Positions 1 through 7,615 of a stretch of 64,000 nucleotides of DNA are shown here, piece after piece. Below the pieces are notes generated by a model. The model had not been told where the DNA came from, ran no database searches, and worked only from the letters and a program-made list of their open reading frames with translations. Source of the DNA: VBDM01 sp963699535 (GTDB taxonomy: Bacteria; Pseudomonadota; Gammaproteobacteria; Burkholderiales; SG8-39); the NCBI GenBank assembly GCA_963699535.1, contig CAVOUJ010000028.1:1-64000 (forward strand). The letters are read 5' to 3'. Position numbers and translations under genes: made by a program. How positions within the stretch are numbered: position 1 is the first letter of the stretch; every line of letters begins with the position of its first letter.

Positions 1-106
1 GCCAGGCATGCAGCGTCGCGATCGCCACCCCGAGCATCTCGTAAACCTCTTTCTCGCGAAGCAAAAAAGCAGGCTTGTCTACATGGGTGATCTTCTGCAG
101 TTTCAA
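1..106 (-). CDS. AlpA/excisionase-like HTH protein, N-terminal part (runs off the window)
   Basis: A 35-codon open frame reads leftwards off the window edge. It probably starts at TTG (position 106), because an in-frame stop lies just upstream and no ATG or GTG is available. Residues 14-35 include LLREKEVYEMLGVAIATLHAW, which resembles the first helix-turn-helix of AlpA-type prophage regulators and excisionases that open with a 'LLR.KEV...LG.S..TLY' pattern. Such proteins bind DNA at integrated elements and control excision or integrase genes. The next recognisable gene is an IS256-type transposase, which fits a mobile-element setting. Only a fragment is visible, so the family call rests on about 20 residues. 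Confidence 0.4.
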   Translation of the reverse strand, partial: MKLQKITHVDKPAFLLREKEVYEMLGVAIATLHAW

Positions 107-448
107 CGCGTTGATCTACGCCCGAGGCCGGGTTGGCAATCGCATGGCAACCACTCGGAAGGATTGACGACATACGCAACAGCAAATATCTATAGATAAG
201 GCGCGGCTAGGCTGATCACCGAACGCCGGGTTCCTACCCCGGTTCGCCGCGTCTCCTTCACCGAGTAGGACCGTTGCGGGATCGTTGTTACTCCGTTCGT
301 GCCCGCGGGTGGGGGCTCCGATACGTGGATAGCAGCCAGCCCCCACTTCACGACGCAAGACTTCAGCGGCTCGGCGTCCCGCGAGCCTATTGATTGCCAG
401 AATTCCGGTGCCACGGGCTGCCGCTTGCCGAAAGGCCCCTGCAGCGCG
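107..448. other. No recognisable gene
   Basis: This 340-bp stretch lies between the partial HTH gene and the broken end of the transposase. A minus-strand frame stays open over 190-516, but its product has no motif I recognise and it is out of frame with the transposase. The missing transposase C-terminus is not found here in any frame, so the IS was cut rather than only frameshifted. Confidence 0.4.
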
Positions 449-1549
449 CTAGCCGACAGCACGCCCTCCCGCAGCCTTTTCCAAGTGAGGCCCCACGCCG
501 CGTGTTCCCGTGTCACCCGCTTCCTCCAGGCTGTCGGCGACCGCCCGGCACTTCGGCCGCCACTTGCGCAGGAAGGCCTTGCGCCGTTCCTCGATCTCTT
601 TCGCGGTTTCGGCGTAGATCATGTCGGTATAGTCGGCCGAGACCTCTTCGTGCAGATGGTCGGGGGCGTGGGCCAGGAGGTTCCGGTGCTTGTGAACCGT
701 GCAGCGCTGTGTCGGCACCTCGGGCCACAGCGCCGCCAGCGCCTTCTCCAGGCCGGCGGCGCCGTCGATGATCGGGAATTCGGGCGTCTTCGGCCCGCGG
801 GTGACCGGGTCGTCGAGCAGCGCCCGCCGGGCGGCCGCGCGCTCGCCGCCCACGTTGCGCACCGCCAGCAGCACCTTCTGGCCGTCGCGGCGGACGCCGA
901 GGACGACGAGGAGCGAGATCGACGTCGCTTTCTTGTCGAGCCGGACGCGCACGACGGTGAGGATCAACCGGACGATGTCTTCCTCGGCGAGGGGGCGCTT
1001 CGACCAGGCTTCCCGATCCGTCTTCACTTTCCGCCAGATGCGGCTGACCGCGTCCTTGCCGATCGCCCCCTTGAACAGCGCCGCCAGCGCCCGGCGCACC
1101 CGCCGGGTATTGGTGCCGGCGAGATAGGTTCCGGCGATCGACGCTTCCACTTGCCGAGTCATGCGGGCGTATCGGGGCAGCACCTTGCTCTTCCACTCGC
1201 GTCCCGTCCGGTCCACACCACCGATCCGCGCCCGCGGCACGGCGATCTCGACCGTCCCGAACGAGCCGGTGATCCGTCGCTCGCGATGACCGTGCCGGTG
1301 ACCGTCAAGCGGCGCGACATCGGCCGTCTCACCGGCCGGCAGGTTGTCGGGCGAACCCACTTCGCCATCGCCGCGCCAATGTCGGCGTTCGTACCGCCCC
1401 CGTCCCAGCGCGACGGCCAGTTCCTCCTCGATCGGTTGTTCGATGAAGCCCCGGATCCGATCCCGGATCCCCGCCTCGATCGGGTCCGACCAAGCTTCCC
1501 CCAGAAACAGCTTCGCGTCGTCTTCCACCCTCATGCTATCGGTTGTCAT
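449..1549 (-). pseudogene. IS256-family transposase, C-terminally truncated and lacking the first catalytic Asp
   Basis: The 366-residue frame matches Mutator/IS256 transposases (usually about 400 residues): an N-terminal region with ELAVALGRGRYERR, then the DDE core with SISLLVVLGVRRDGQKVLL, PIIDGAAGLEKALAALWP and the QRCTVHKHRNLLAH signature. Two defects are visible. First, the strand that normally reads LILDGTVVRVRLDKK reads LILTVVRVRLDKK here, so a 6-bp in-frame loss removed the Asp-Gly pair and with it the first catalytic aspartate. Second, after EEAGD (near position 520) the frame departs from the family, and the 'TTNAIE' glutamate region is missing. With two of three catalytic residues lost, it cannot be active. 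The comparison with the family is from memory, not an alignment. Confidence 0.8.
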
Positions 1550-1618
1550 GGCGTGATCTCCGCCGGCGCGACGACGCCGGCCCTGGCTGATTGAACAAGC
1601 CGGAGATTACGCCACCCC
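449..1618 (-). mobile_element. Truncated IS256-family (Mutator-type) insertion sequence
   Basis: The element consists of a transposase gene and one candidate terminal end at 1598-1618. There the minus strand reads GGGGGTGGCGTAATCTCCGGC, of the type that ends this IS subgroup. No matching inverted copy was seen near the other end (200-450), where the transposase reading frame also stops making sense. The element therefore looks one-ended and unable to move by itself. Confidence 0.65.
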
Positions 1619-1805
1619 CAAATTCCAACCACTCTCCCGACGGCACCAGGCCTCAGCAAAATCTCTCCAGGGGCAAGAATACGTTTCGAGCGCGTCGAGC
1701 CGCTCTGGAGCACTATCATGCGCCTATTGGAGGAGTGCGAGGATGTCCGAAGTGGCCAAATCAAAACACTAGCATCCCGCACCCAGTCCGCATTATTTTC
1801 GATGC

Positions 1806-2114
1806 ATGGAACGCGCATCCCAACATCGTAGAACCGATCACGACAACAAGCACAAAAACCGCGAGAACAAGGTTCGTCTGGCATTGATGAGGCATGGCTT
1901 CATCTTGCAGCGCGATCTGACGAGAAACCGCACGCTGATGCACCACGGGCATTACCGTGTCGTCAGCATCGCGACAGGAAACGTCGCGTTCGGACAGTTT
2001 TACGATTGGACGATCGACGATGTTGAGGCAATGGTGAACTTGTTGAGCTTGAGGGAGTTTCTGCATGCGAGGTCGAGGGAGGCATACCCACGCACCATAC
2101 TGCATGCCCGATGA
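1806..2114 (+). CDS. Small hypothetical protein
   Basis: A 102-residue open frame with a basic, polar N-terminus. The central part has RHGF.L.R, H.G.YRVV and a WTIDDVEAMVNLL stretch. This resembles a loose pattern in short uncharacterised proteobacterial ORFs, in which an 'HGY.L.R' start is followed by a 'G.Y.VVD' strand and a final '.LDDVE.fL' helix. No catalytic motif, signal peptide or membrane segment is visible. It lies alone between the IS end and the polyphosphate kinase fragment, in sequence visibly lower in GC than its surroundings. It could be a cargo gene or a chance ORF. Confidence 0.35.
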   Translation: MERASQHRRTDHDNKHKNRENKVRLALMRHGFILQRDLTRNRTLMHHGHYRVVSIATGNVAFGQFYDWTIDDVEAMVNLLSLREFLHARSREAYPRTILHAR

Positions 2115-2502
2115 AGCTACCTCGCACTCTCACTCTAAAGGGTCGCGATCTCAAATACAGAGTCAGTCTCAGGAAACACAAGTAAGCGAAATATTATCAT
2201 CGCGGGGGAAGGGTTTTTGCACGTGTAGCATTGGGACGGTATGGGTGCCGGTGACCACTTGATATTTTCCATAAATGGAGATTACGCGGTACCCCTGAAC
2301 CGAGTCCGGGTAGGAGGGGTGGGTTGTATTTTGGGATGGCGTGGGGGGAGGGGGTAGTCCCGGGCAAGTACGAGGGGTCGTGCACCTTCACAACCTCAGG
2401 ATGATCTGCGCTCGCGGCAACCCGATTTACGGGCAACTTCGCTTCGCTCAGCTGTGGGACCTCCTGTTTATTCCCGAACGCTGTGGGTAGGGCGTCGCCC
2501 AT
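2115..2502. other. No gene recognised; G-rich tract
   Basis: No frame in this stretch gave a recognisable protein. Positions 2311-2365 carry a run of G-rich blocks (GGTAGG, GGGGTGGG, GGGGGGAGGGGG) on the plus strand, which could in principle form a G-quadruplex but may be fortuitous. The right end passes directly into the polyphosphate kinase fragment. Confidence 0.4.
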
Positions 2503-2815
2503 CCATACTGTGATCGTCAGCTTCAGCAACTGCTGTACGCCGAGCGCAAGCACGCGCTGCCGATCGTCCTGCAGGGCCTGGATGCCGGCGGCAAGGATGG
2601 CGTGGTCAATCATGTGATCAGCGCCATGAACCCGCAGGGATGCACAGTGACCGGCTTCAAGCAGCCGACGCCCCGAGGATCTCGCGCACGATTTCCTGTG
2701 GCGCGTCCACCCGCATGCGCCGGGCAAGGGCGAGGTGGCGATCTTCAATCGCTCGCACTACGAGGACGTGCTCGTCGTGCGCGTCCACGACATCCTGCCG
2801 CAAGAGCGGCAGGGG
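2503..2815 (+). pseudogene. Polyphosphate kinase 2 (PPK2), central fragment
   Basis: From 2503 the plus strand encodes DRQLQQLLYAERKHALPIVL, then QGLDAGGKDGVVNHVISAMN and PQGCTVTGFKQPTP. One extra C near 2677 shifts the frame, after which EDLAHDFLWRVHPHAPGKG and VAIFNRSHYEDVLVVRVHDI follow. This is the PPK2 core: Walker A (GLDAGGKDG), and the FNRSHYEDVLVVRV block typical of the family. PPK2 enzymes move phosphate between polyphosphate and nucleoside diphosphates or monophosphates. The N-terminal 47 residues and everything after HDILPQERQ are missing. A matching N-terminal piece lies on the opposite strand at 3179-3320. The gene is dead as it stands. Confidence 0.75.
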
Positions 2816-3178
2816 GTAATCGTCCTGTGAGTGTAACCGCGATCTGCATCCACGCAGCAAGACTGACTGAACCCCTGCTGGCGGGGTGCGCACTTGACCA
2901 GGGTGCGCGCTGTAGGCCAGACGCGTCAAGGAGACGGTGAGTGATGCCCCGTCAGCCCGCAAGGCCCCTTCTCAGGCCCGTGGCGGGGACTTCCCAGCCG
3001 AGCGAGACCGAAGTTGCACGTAAGCCGCAACTACTGGACAAAGCAGCCACTCATCGGTCGGCCAATGGCAAGACGCCGTGCGCTGGCTACGTTCAGTCAC
3101 CCCGTTCAGATCGGAAGGGCTATGACATTTCGGCAGCAGGGATTGAGCAACCTGGAAATCAGCCGAATGGGTATTCCC
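2816..3178. other. No recognisable gene between the two PPK2 pieces
   Basis: This 360-bp stretch lies between the plus-strand and minus-strand PPK2 fragments. I could not match any frame to the expected PPK2 C-terminal part or to anything else. If 2503-3179 is an inverted segment, this DNA was inverted with the kinase fragment. Confidence 0.4.
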
Positions 3179-3320
3179 AGAGCGCTGCCTGTACTGCTCG
3201 ATCTCCGGCAGCGCCGTTTCCTGCGACTTCGTGCTTGCCGGTGAACGCCGGGTCGAAATCGGCGAGCCTGACTTTGCTCTCCGGCCGGACGATCAGCTTT
3301 TTCCGGTAGTTCAAATCCAT
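3179..3320 (-). pseudogene. Polyphosphate kinase 2, N-terminal fragment
   Basis: ATG at 3320 is preceded by a strong Shine-Dalgarno sequence (CGAGGAGGG). The frame reads MDLNYRKKLIVRPESKVRLA, then DFDPAFTGKHE, and after a one-base shift SQETALPEIEQYRQR, the typical start of PPK2 proteins. The match ends at about codon 47, exactly where the central fragment on the other strand (2503 onward) would continue with the LLYAERKHAL block. The gene start lies 13 bp downstream of the stop of the H+-ATPase remnant on the same strand, so the two probably formed an operon. Confidence 0.65.
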
Positions 3321-3332
3321 TCCCTCCTCGGT

Positions 3333-4884
3333 TCAGTCTTGCGCCGCAGCCCGTGGCCGGTGGTCGTGGTGCAGGCCGGCGTGGAAGTCCAATGGTTGCT
3401 TCAGACGGGAGAGGAACGGCGTCTTGTGGCTCCGGCGCAGCTCCAGTCCCTTGTAGACGACGAGCTTGATCAGGTCCTGCGCCACCATCCAGATCACGTT
3501 GTAGACCCAGACCCAGCCGATCAGCGTCCATGGCAGCGGCGGGACCAGCCAGCCGAACCCGCGCCGACGATCGCCCAGAACAGCTTGCCGGCGGGATGGG
3601 GCGGCGCCCAGAACGCCTTCTGCGTGCGGGTGAGGAACAGCATCAGGTGCCCACCCGCCACCAGCTGCAGAAACATCATCGTCTGCAGGTGCGGCTTGTC
3701 GAGCTGCAGGACGGTGTCCGCGATGTACAGCAGGCCGAAGCTCTGCACGACGGCGAGGAAGCCGAGGATCGAAGACACCGTCAGCACCCGGTCCATTTCC
3801 CAGCGCACCGGCTTCGGCGGCACGATCGCGTGGTCGAAGGCGATGGTCATGATCGGCACGTCGTCGAGCAGCGCCAGCGCAATGATCATGATCGGAGTGA
3901 GCGGGAAGAAGCCGTAGACGATCGTCGCCAGCACGATGAACACCATGATGTCCATCGTCATGGCGATGCGGTAGAGCGTGTAGCCCATCATTCGCTCGAA
4001 GATGCGCCGCGCCTCCTCGATGCCGCCGATGATCACCGAGAGGCCGGGCGCGGTGAGGATCAGCGCCGCGGCGGCAGCGCGCGGCTTCGGTGGCGCCGGA
4101 AACGGCGATGCCGACGTCGGCTTGCTTCAGCGCCAGCGCGTCGTTGACGCCGTCGCCGGTCATGCCGACGATGTGGCGGCGCTCCTGCAGCGCCTTGACG
4201 ATGGCGTACTTGTGCTCCGGAAACACCTGCGCGAAGCCTTCCGCCCGCTCGATGTTGGCGGTGACCTCAGGAGGGATGTGCCCCTTGGTCAGGTCGCCGG
4301 TGAACAGGTCGGTCGCCCGCTGGATGTGGGTCCCGAGGCCGAGCTGGGCGGAGATCTGCTCGGCGATGGCGACGTTGTCGCCGGTGACCATCTTGACCGC
4401 GACTCCGTGTTCGATGGCGCGCGCGATCGTCTCCTTGGAGTCCGGCCGTGGCGGATCGAACAGCGGCAGGATGTCGAGGAACGTCCAGGCGCCCTCCTCG
4501 TCGGCGCGTGCGACGCCGATGGTCCGGTAGCCTTTGGCGGCGAACTCGTCGACGATCTTGTTCGCCTTCGCCAGATCGTCGCCCTCGACCTTGCACAGCT
4601 CGCCGACGATGACCTGCGGCGCGCCCTTGGTGACGCGGAACGTCTTGCCCGATTGCTGCACGATCGTCGCCTCGGTGCGCTTGCTCACCGGATCGAAGGG
4701 AACGTACTTCGTCTGTCGGTCGGTGTTCAGCACGGCTTCGTCCTTCAGGCCGGCCATCACCGCGAGGTCGATCGGGTCCTGATCCGCCTTCCGCGACGAG
4801 AGCGCGGCGGCGAGGATCACCGCCTGTGCATCGCCAGCCCCAGGGCTGCGCCTCGCCGAGCGTGAGCTTGTTCTGGGTGAGCGT
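3333..4884 (-). pseudogene. Plasma-membrane-type H+-ATPase (P3A P-type), C-terminal 60%
   Basis: The remnant starts inside the phosphorylation motif with TLTQNKLTLGEAQPWG (the DKTG with the phosphorylated Asp is missing). It continues through the nucleotide-binding domain (KRTEATIVQQ, VTKGAPQVI), the hinge motif (MTGDGVNDALALKQADVGIA) and the C-terminal membrane segments (MTMDIMVFIVLATIVYGFFP and others), ending with WVYNVIWMVAQDLIKL. The actuator domain and first membrane segments, about 300 residues, are absent. Single-base indels near 4079 (extra T) and 3555 (missing base) split the rest into frames. Intact relatives of about 830-900 residues pump protons with ATP. The 5' end is fused directly to an unrelated outer-membrane protein gene. 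Confidence 0.8.
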
Positions 4885-4885
4885 G

Positions 4886-5489
4886 CTTCTCGTTGCGGCT
4901 GGCGACGCTGTTCAGGTAGAGCACTTGCGTCAGGAAGAAGCTGCCGGGGCTGATCTCCGGCAGGCTGTAGCGGGCGGCGGCGACGGCGCCGACCTGGTAC
5001 TTGCCGTCTCCCGCTTCGTTCAGGCCGACGGTCGGCCAAATAGCCCGAACTCCGAGGCCATAGCCCAGCCGCGGCGTCGGTGGCGGCGCGATGATCGCAA
5101 TCTCGGTCAACAGATCGCCCTGCCCAACCGGCTGTGTCCGTTCGGGTTGAAGCCGCTGGTCACGTCGTTGGAATAAACCAGCGGCTCGTCCAGGCGCCCG
5201 TACAGCTTCCAGTCGTCGCCGAGGCCGGTCCACAGGTCGGAGCGCAGCGTCGTCACCCACTTCTCCGGCTCCCGGCCCTCGGCATCGGGAAGCCGCTCGT
5301 AGCGCTGGCGAACCTGGAAGAGGGTCCTCGGCCGCGTGACGTCCTCGCCGTTGTGGAGGTGCCGTGAATGGCCGCGTCGGCCTCGGATGCGGAAGGCGCA
5401 GGCTCATCCGCCAGGGCGACTGCCGGCACGCAGAGTGCCGGCAGCATCGCCGTCGTGATGAGGTTGCGGGCTCGATCCTGAGCGACCAT
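4886..5489 (-). pseudogene. Outer-membrane beta-barrel-like protein, N-terminal part fused to the ATPase remnant
   Basis: ATG at 5489 begins a signal peptide (ITTAMLPALCVPAVALADEP). Frameshifts then split the reading, but in sequence order one can read NGEDVTRPRTLFQVRQRYER, KWVTTLRSDLWTGLGDDWKL, YGRLDEPLVYSNDVTSGFNP, LTEIAIIAPPPTPRLGYGLG and ARYSLPEISPGSFFLTQVLY. Alternating aromatic strands, a 'GDDWKLYGRLD.P' strand and an 'RYSLPEIS.GSFF' strand suit a predicted transporter-like outer-membrane barrel, exact role unknown. After SVASRNEK it runs straight into the ATPase TLTQNK motif, so a deletion joined the two genes. A C-terminal piece of a similar barrel lies upstream at 5506-5700. Confidence 0.5.
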
Positions 5490-5505
5490 GTCCGGTCCTT
5501 ACGGT

Positions 5506-5700
5506 CCTTACTTCGGGAACAGAAATTGCAGCTGGAAACGTGCTTCCCAATCAGGCCCGTATTCCGGGCTTTCGACCATGCGAAAGCCCTGGACGTTCAC
5601 GTTCATCGGCTGGCTGCCGATCCTGAAGATCTTACCGAACCCGCCGCCTAGCGGCACCAGCCAGGTGTCCGCCGACCGTTTCGCGTGGCGCCGACAGCTT
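5506..5700 (-). pseudogene. C-terminal fragment of an outer-membrane barrel protein
   Basis: The minus strand encodes SADTWLVPLGGGFGKIFRIG, then SQPMNVNVQGFRMVESPEYG and PDWEARFQLQFLFPK before a stop. The pattern 'W.VPLGGG.GK.F.IG.QP.N' followed by 'GPDW..RFQ.QFLFPK' and a C-terminal aromatic strand is typical of the last barrel strands of a family of predicted outer-membrane proteins in proteobacteria. Upstream of SADTW (beyond about 5700) the frame no longer resembles the family. Positions 5701-5905 hold nothing I recognise. Confidence 0.5.
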
Positions 5701-5905
5701 ACGCGCAATATGCGCCCAAGCCTGCCGTGCCGCCGCCGGGCGCTCCGATAGCGGCTGCCCGAATCGGCACATCGTCTCGGTGTTGTCCAAGCTCGATCGG
5801 ACCGCAGCAGAGGTGTTGCCGCGGGCATTGGCACTCGCCGCATAAGTGCGGCCATCGCTCTGAGACCGACGCCCGGCGGCGCCGCCTGCCTTCCGCGGCG
5901 AGCCG

Positions 5906-6616
5906 TTAGGCGCTCTCGTTGAAACGCTGGTAGAACAGCGCCGACAACCATCCGAGCAACGCCCAGAACAACAGGCTCGTGAGCGTCACGGCAACCACGA
6001 ACTGGTGAGACAGTGCCTCCGGGACATTGGAATGCTGCTCGGCAAGCTGGGGCGCGCCGATGAGGTGCGGCAGGACAAACAGCACGAGGGCGACCGCTGC
6101 TGCCCACGGCGAGCGCCGGAATGCGAGCAGAGCGAGACCCGTGGCCGTCGCCGCCGCTGTCCCGATCCACCATAATTGGCGTGCGAGAAGAGGTGCGGCC
6201 GGGACACCAGGGAGCTCAGGCGAGAGGCCAAGGCCGGGAGCGGCCATCACCACGAGGAATCCGCTCAGCCCCCAGACCAGGCCCTCACGCCAGCCGACGG
6301 GTCTGCCCCGCAGCACGAAGAGCCCGGTCAACACGAGTGCGTAGCCAGTGGCGGTCAAGATATTGGCCACTACGGTGAAGAAAGTCCGCTCGAGGCCATC
6401 GGCCGGTTGCCAGGCCTCCGCGCTGTGTTCGTGCCCCATCGCCTCGTGAGAGAGCATAGCGGGCGTTGAGGTGCTGTCGGTTTCGGCAGCCTTTTCGTAG
6501 ACCTCGCCCTCGAGGATCAGAGGCACCGTCGCGAAGTGCTGGGCGACGCTGACGACCAGCCCGACAATCAGCCCGACCAGCGCAGAACAAAGTGCGATCG
6601 ATCGAAAGATTGACAT
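5906..6616 (-). CDS. cbtA: CbtA family cobalt transporter subunit
   Basis: This 236-residue membrane protein has about six hydrophobic segments, beginning with SIALCSALVGLIVGLVVSVA and ending near the C-terminus with a segment before LFYQRFNESA. CbtA is the predicted membrane subunit of a cobalt transporter repeatedly found under cobalamin riboswitches with CbtB. His-containing loops (HEAMGHEHS, residues about 57-65) may handle metal. I chose ATG at 6616, where MSIFRSIAL begins behind GGGAGA; the open frame continues upstream without family similarity. It lies 13 bp downstream of cbtB and shares its riboswitch leader. Unlike its neighbours it is intact. Confidence 0.8.
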   Translation of the reverse strand: MSIFRSIALCSALVGLIVGLVVSVAQHFATVPLILEGEVYEKAAETDSTSTPAMLSHEAMGHEHSAEAWQPADGLERTFFTVVANILTATGYALVLTGLFVLRGRPVGWREGLVWGLSGFLVVMAAPGLGLSPELPGVPAAPLLARQLWWIGTAAATATGLALLAFRRSPWAAAVALVLFVLPHLIGAPQLAEQHSNVPEALSHQFVVAVTLTSLLFWALLGWLSALFYQRFNESA

Positions 6617-6629
6617 GCACCGATCTCCC

Positions 6630-6821
6630 TCAGTGGCACGGGAAGGCGTTCGAATGTCGCGTGTCGTGAGCGGCATTGTGAACGACATCGATGTGAGAGA
6701 AACCGACGATGCCGATAATGAAGACTCCGAGCAGGATCGCCATTGCCGCCTGCAGGACCGCGTTGGTTTTCGCGGCGGCGACGCTGCTGGCGACAGGGAA
6801 AGTGGATTGATGGATTGACAT
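6630..6821 (-). CDS. cbtB: CbtB family cobalt transporter subunit
   Basis: This 63-residue protein has a single membrane segment (VLQAAMAILLGVFIIGIVGF) followed by a histidine-rich tail, HIDVVHNAAHDTRHSNAFPC and a final His. This is the standard CbtB layout: one helix plus a C-terminal His cluster thought to bind cobalt. It is the first gene after the cobalamin riboswitch leader and is followed immediately by cbtA. A GGAGAGC sequence precedes the ATG at a normal distance. It is complete and undamaged. Confidence 0.85.
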   Translation of the reverse strand: MSIHQSTFPVASSVAAAKTNAVLQAAMAILLGVFIIGIVGFSHIDVVHNAAHDTRHSNAFPCH

Positions 6822-6896
6822 GAAAGCTCTCCTCGATCGCGAGACGACGAACCCATGCCGTTGTGGGAAAGCGAGAGCTGCCTTTGATCCGTATCC

Positions 6897-6922
6897 CCCC
6901 GAGCACAGTTCCGCTCAAGGGG
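6897..6922 (-). promoter_or_regulatory. Hairpin in the cbtB leader
   Basis: The leader RNA between aptamer and cbtB can pair CCCC..GAGC with GCTC..GGGG across an 8-nt loop with a small AA bulge. It has no U-tract, so it is not a classical terminator. It could belong to the riboswitch expression platform, which in cobalamin riboswitches often acts by masking translation or forming alternative hairpins. No pairing with the aptamer was worked out. Confidence 0.3.
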
Positions 6923-6979
6923 ACGACACCATCAAACGCTATCCCTCGGGACACCCCGCCCCGGCTGTGGACATATGAT

Positions 6980-7170
6980 GACGGCAGGTCTCCTGGCTCG
7001 CGGGTCAGGACGCTCGCCTCGGCCTTCCCGGTTTCCCAGTGGCCTTGCGCGGCGAGCGCTCGCCGCTCACAGTTGCGGGGGCAGCCACGGCACAGGATCC
7101 CCTTGGGGGTCGATCCTTCCCGTGTTCCCTTTTCATCCCCCAGGCTCTGTCGCCCTGCGGGGGAACCGTC
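6980..7170 (-). ncRNA. Cobalamin riboswitch (adenosylcobalamin aptamer) controlling cbtB-cbtA
   Basis: Read on the minus strand, the conserved blocks appear in the expected order: a GGGAACACGGGAAGG-like block, the core GCTGCCCCCGCAACTGTGAG, a GCCACTGGGAAACCGGGAAGG block, and the B12 box AGCCAGGAGACCTGCC at about 6983-6998. Arm length and order fit the cobalamin riboswitch family. The leader ends about 160 bp before cbtB. By analogy, high cobalamin should shut off cobalt uptake. A promoter is visible just upstream. Confidence 0.9.
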
Positions 7171-7176
7171 ACCGCC

Positions 7177-7206
7177 ACTATAGGGACGCGCCGAAAACCG
7201 CGTCAA
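7177..7206 (-). promoter_or_regulatory. Sigma70-type promoter for the riboswitch-cbtBA transcript
   Basis: On the minus strand TTGACG (7201-7206) and TATAGT (7177-7182) are separated by 18 bp. Transcription would start near 7170, right at the 5' edge of the cobalamin aptamer. The position relative to the riboswitch supports the call. Confidence 0.6.
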
Positions 7207-7267
7207 GCGACGGGCGCTGGTCTTCAGTCGGCTTCCGCCTCTCGTCACAGCTCGGCTCGTCAGAACG

Positions 7268-7418
7268 GTGAAGTCGACGCCTTGATGGTCACGGTCGTCC
7301 CCAGGTCTTGTTGCGCGGCACACTCATTGTTTCCGCCGCGATGCCCGCGCATGGTAGTTCGTATCGGTGTCGGCGACGGTGAAGTCGACGCCCTTGATGG
7401 CACGGTCGTCCCCAGGGT
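7268..7418. repeat. Imperfect direct repeat of about 39 bp, two copies
   Basis: GGTGAAGTCGACGCCTTGATGGT begins one copy (7268-7306) and GGTGAAGTCGACGCCCTTGATG the other (7379-7418). Both end CACGGTCGTCCCCAGG. They differ by about two single-base changes or indels and start 111 bp apart. On the minus strand both could encode the peptide GDDR...KGVDFT, but no long frame runs through both. The surrounding 7207-7615 holds no gene that I recognise. Confidence 0.6.
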
Positions 7419-7615
7419 CCAGTCCGTTCCGAGAATGAAATTCCTCTGGCTACTCGACCCCGTAAGCGTGACCCTGCAGCCGTGTGACTGCTTGCGCTGC
7501 CCATTCGGCGGATGCGACCTGCAGCTCTATGCTGCCTTACGGGCGAGCCCCTCTATGCGAACGGCGCGACGACCGCGGCGCGCGATGGTCGGAGCGGGTC
7601 GCCATCGGAGCCGGC

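Noticed and set aside
190..516. Minus-strand ORF next to the transposase as its missing C-terminus
   Set aside because: It is in another frame and lacks the TTNAIE/Glu region or any IS256-like ending.
299..1594. Long plus-strand ORF of 431 codons
   Set aside because: It is antisense to the IS256 transposase, whose motifs are clear on the other strand; the plus-strand product is Arg/Pro/Ala-rich with no motif.
2311..2365. G-quadruplex as a functional element
   Set aside because: Only a G-rich run in a decayed area, with no gene whose expression it could control.
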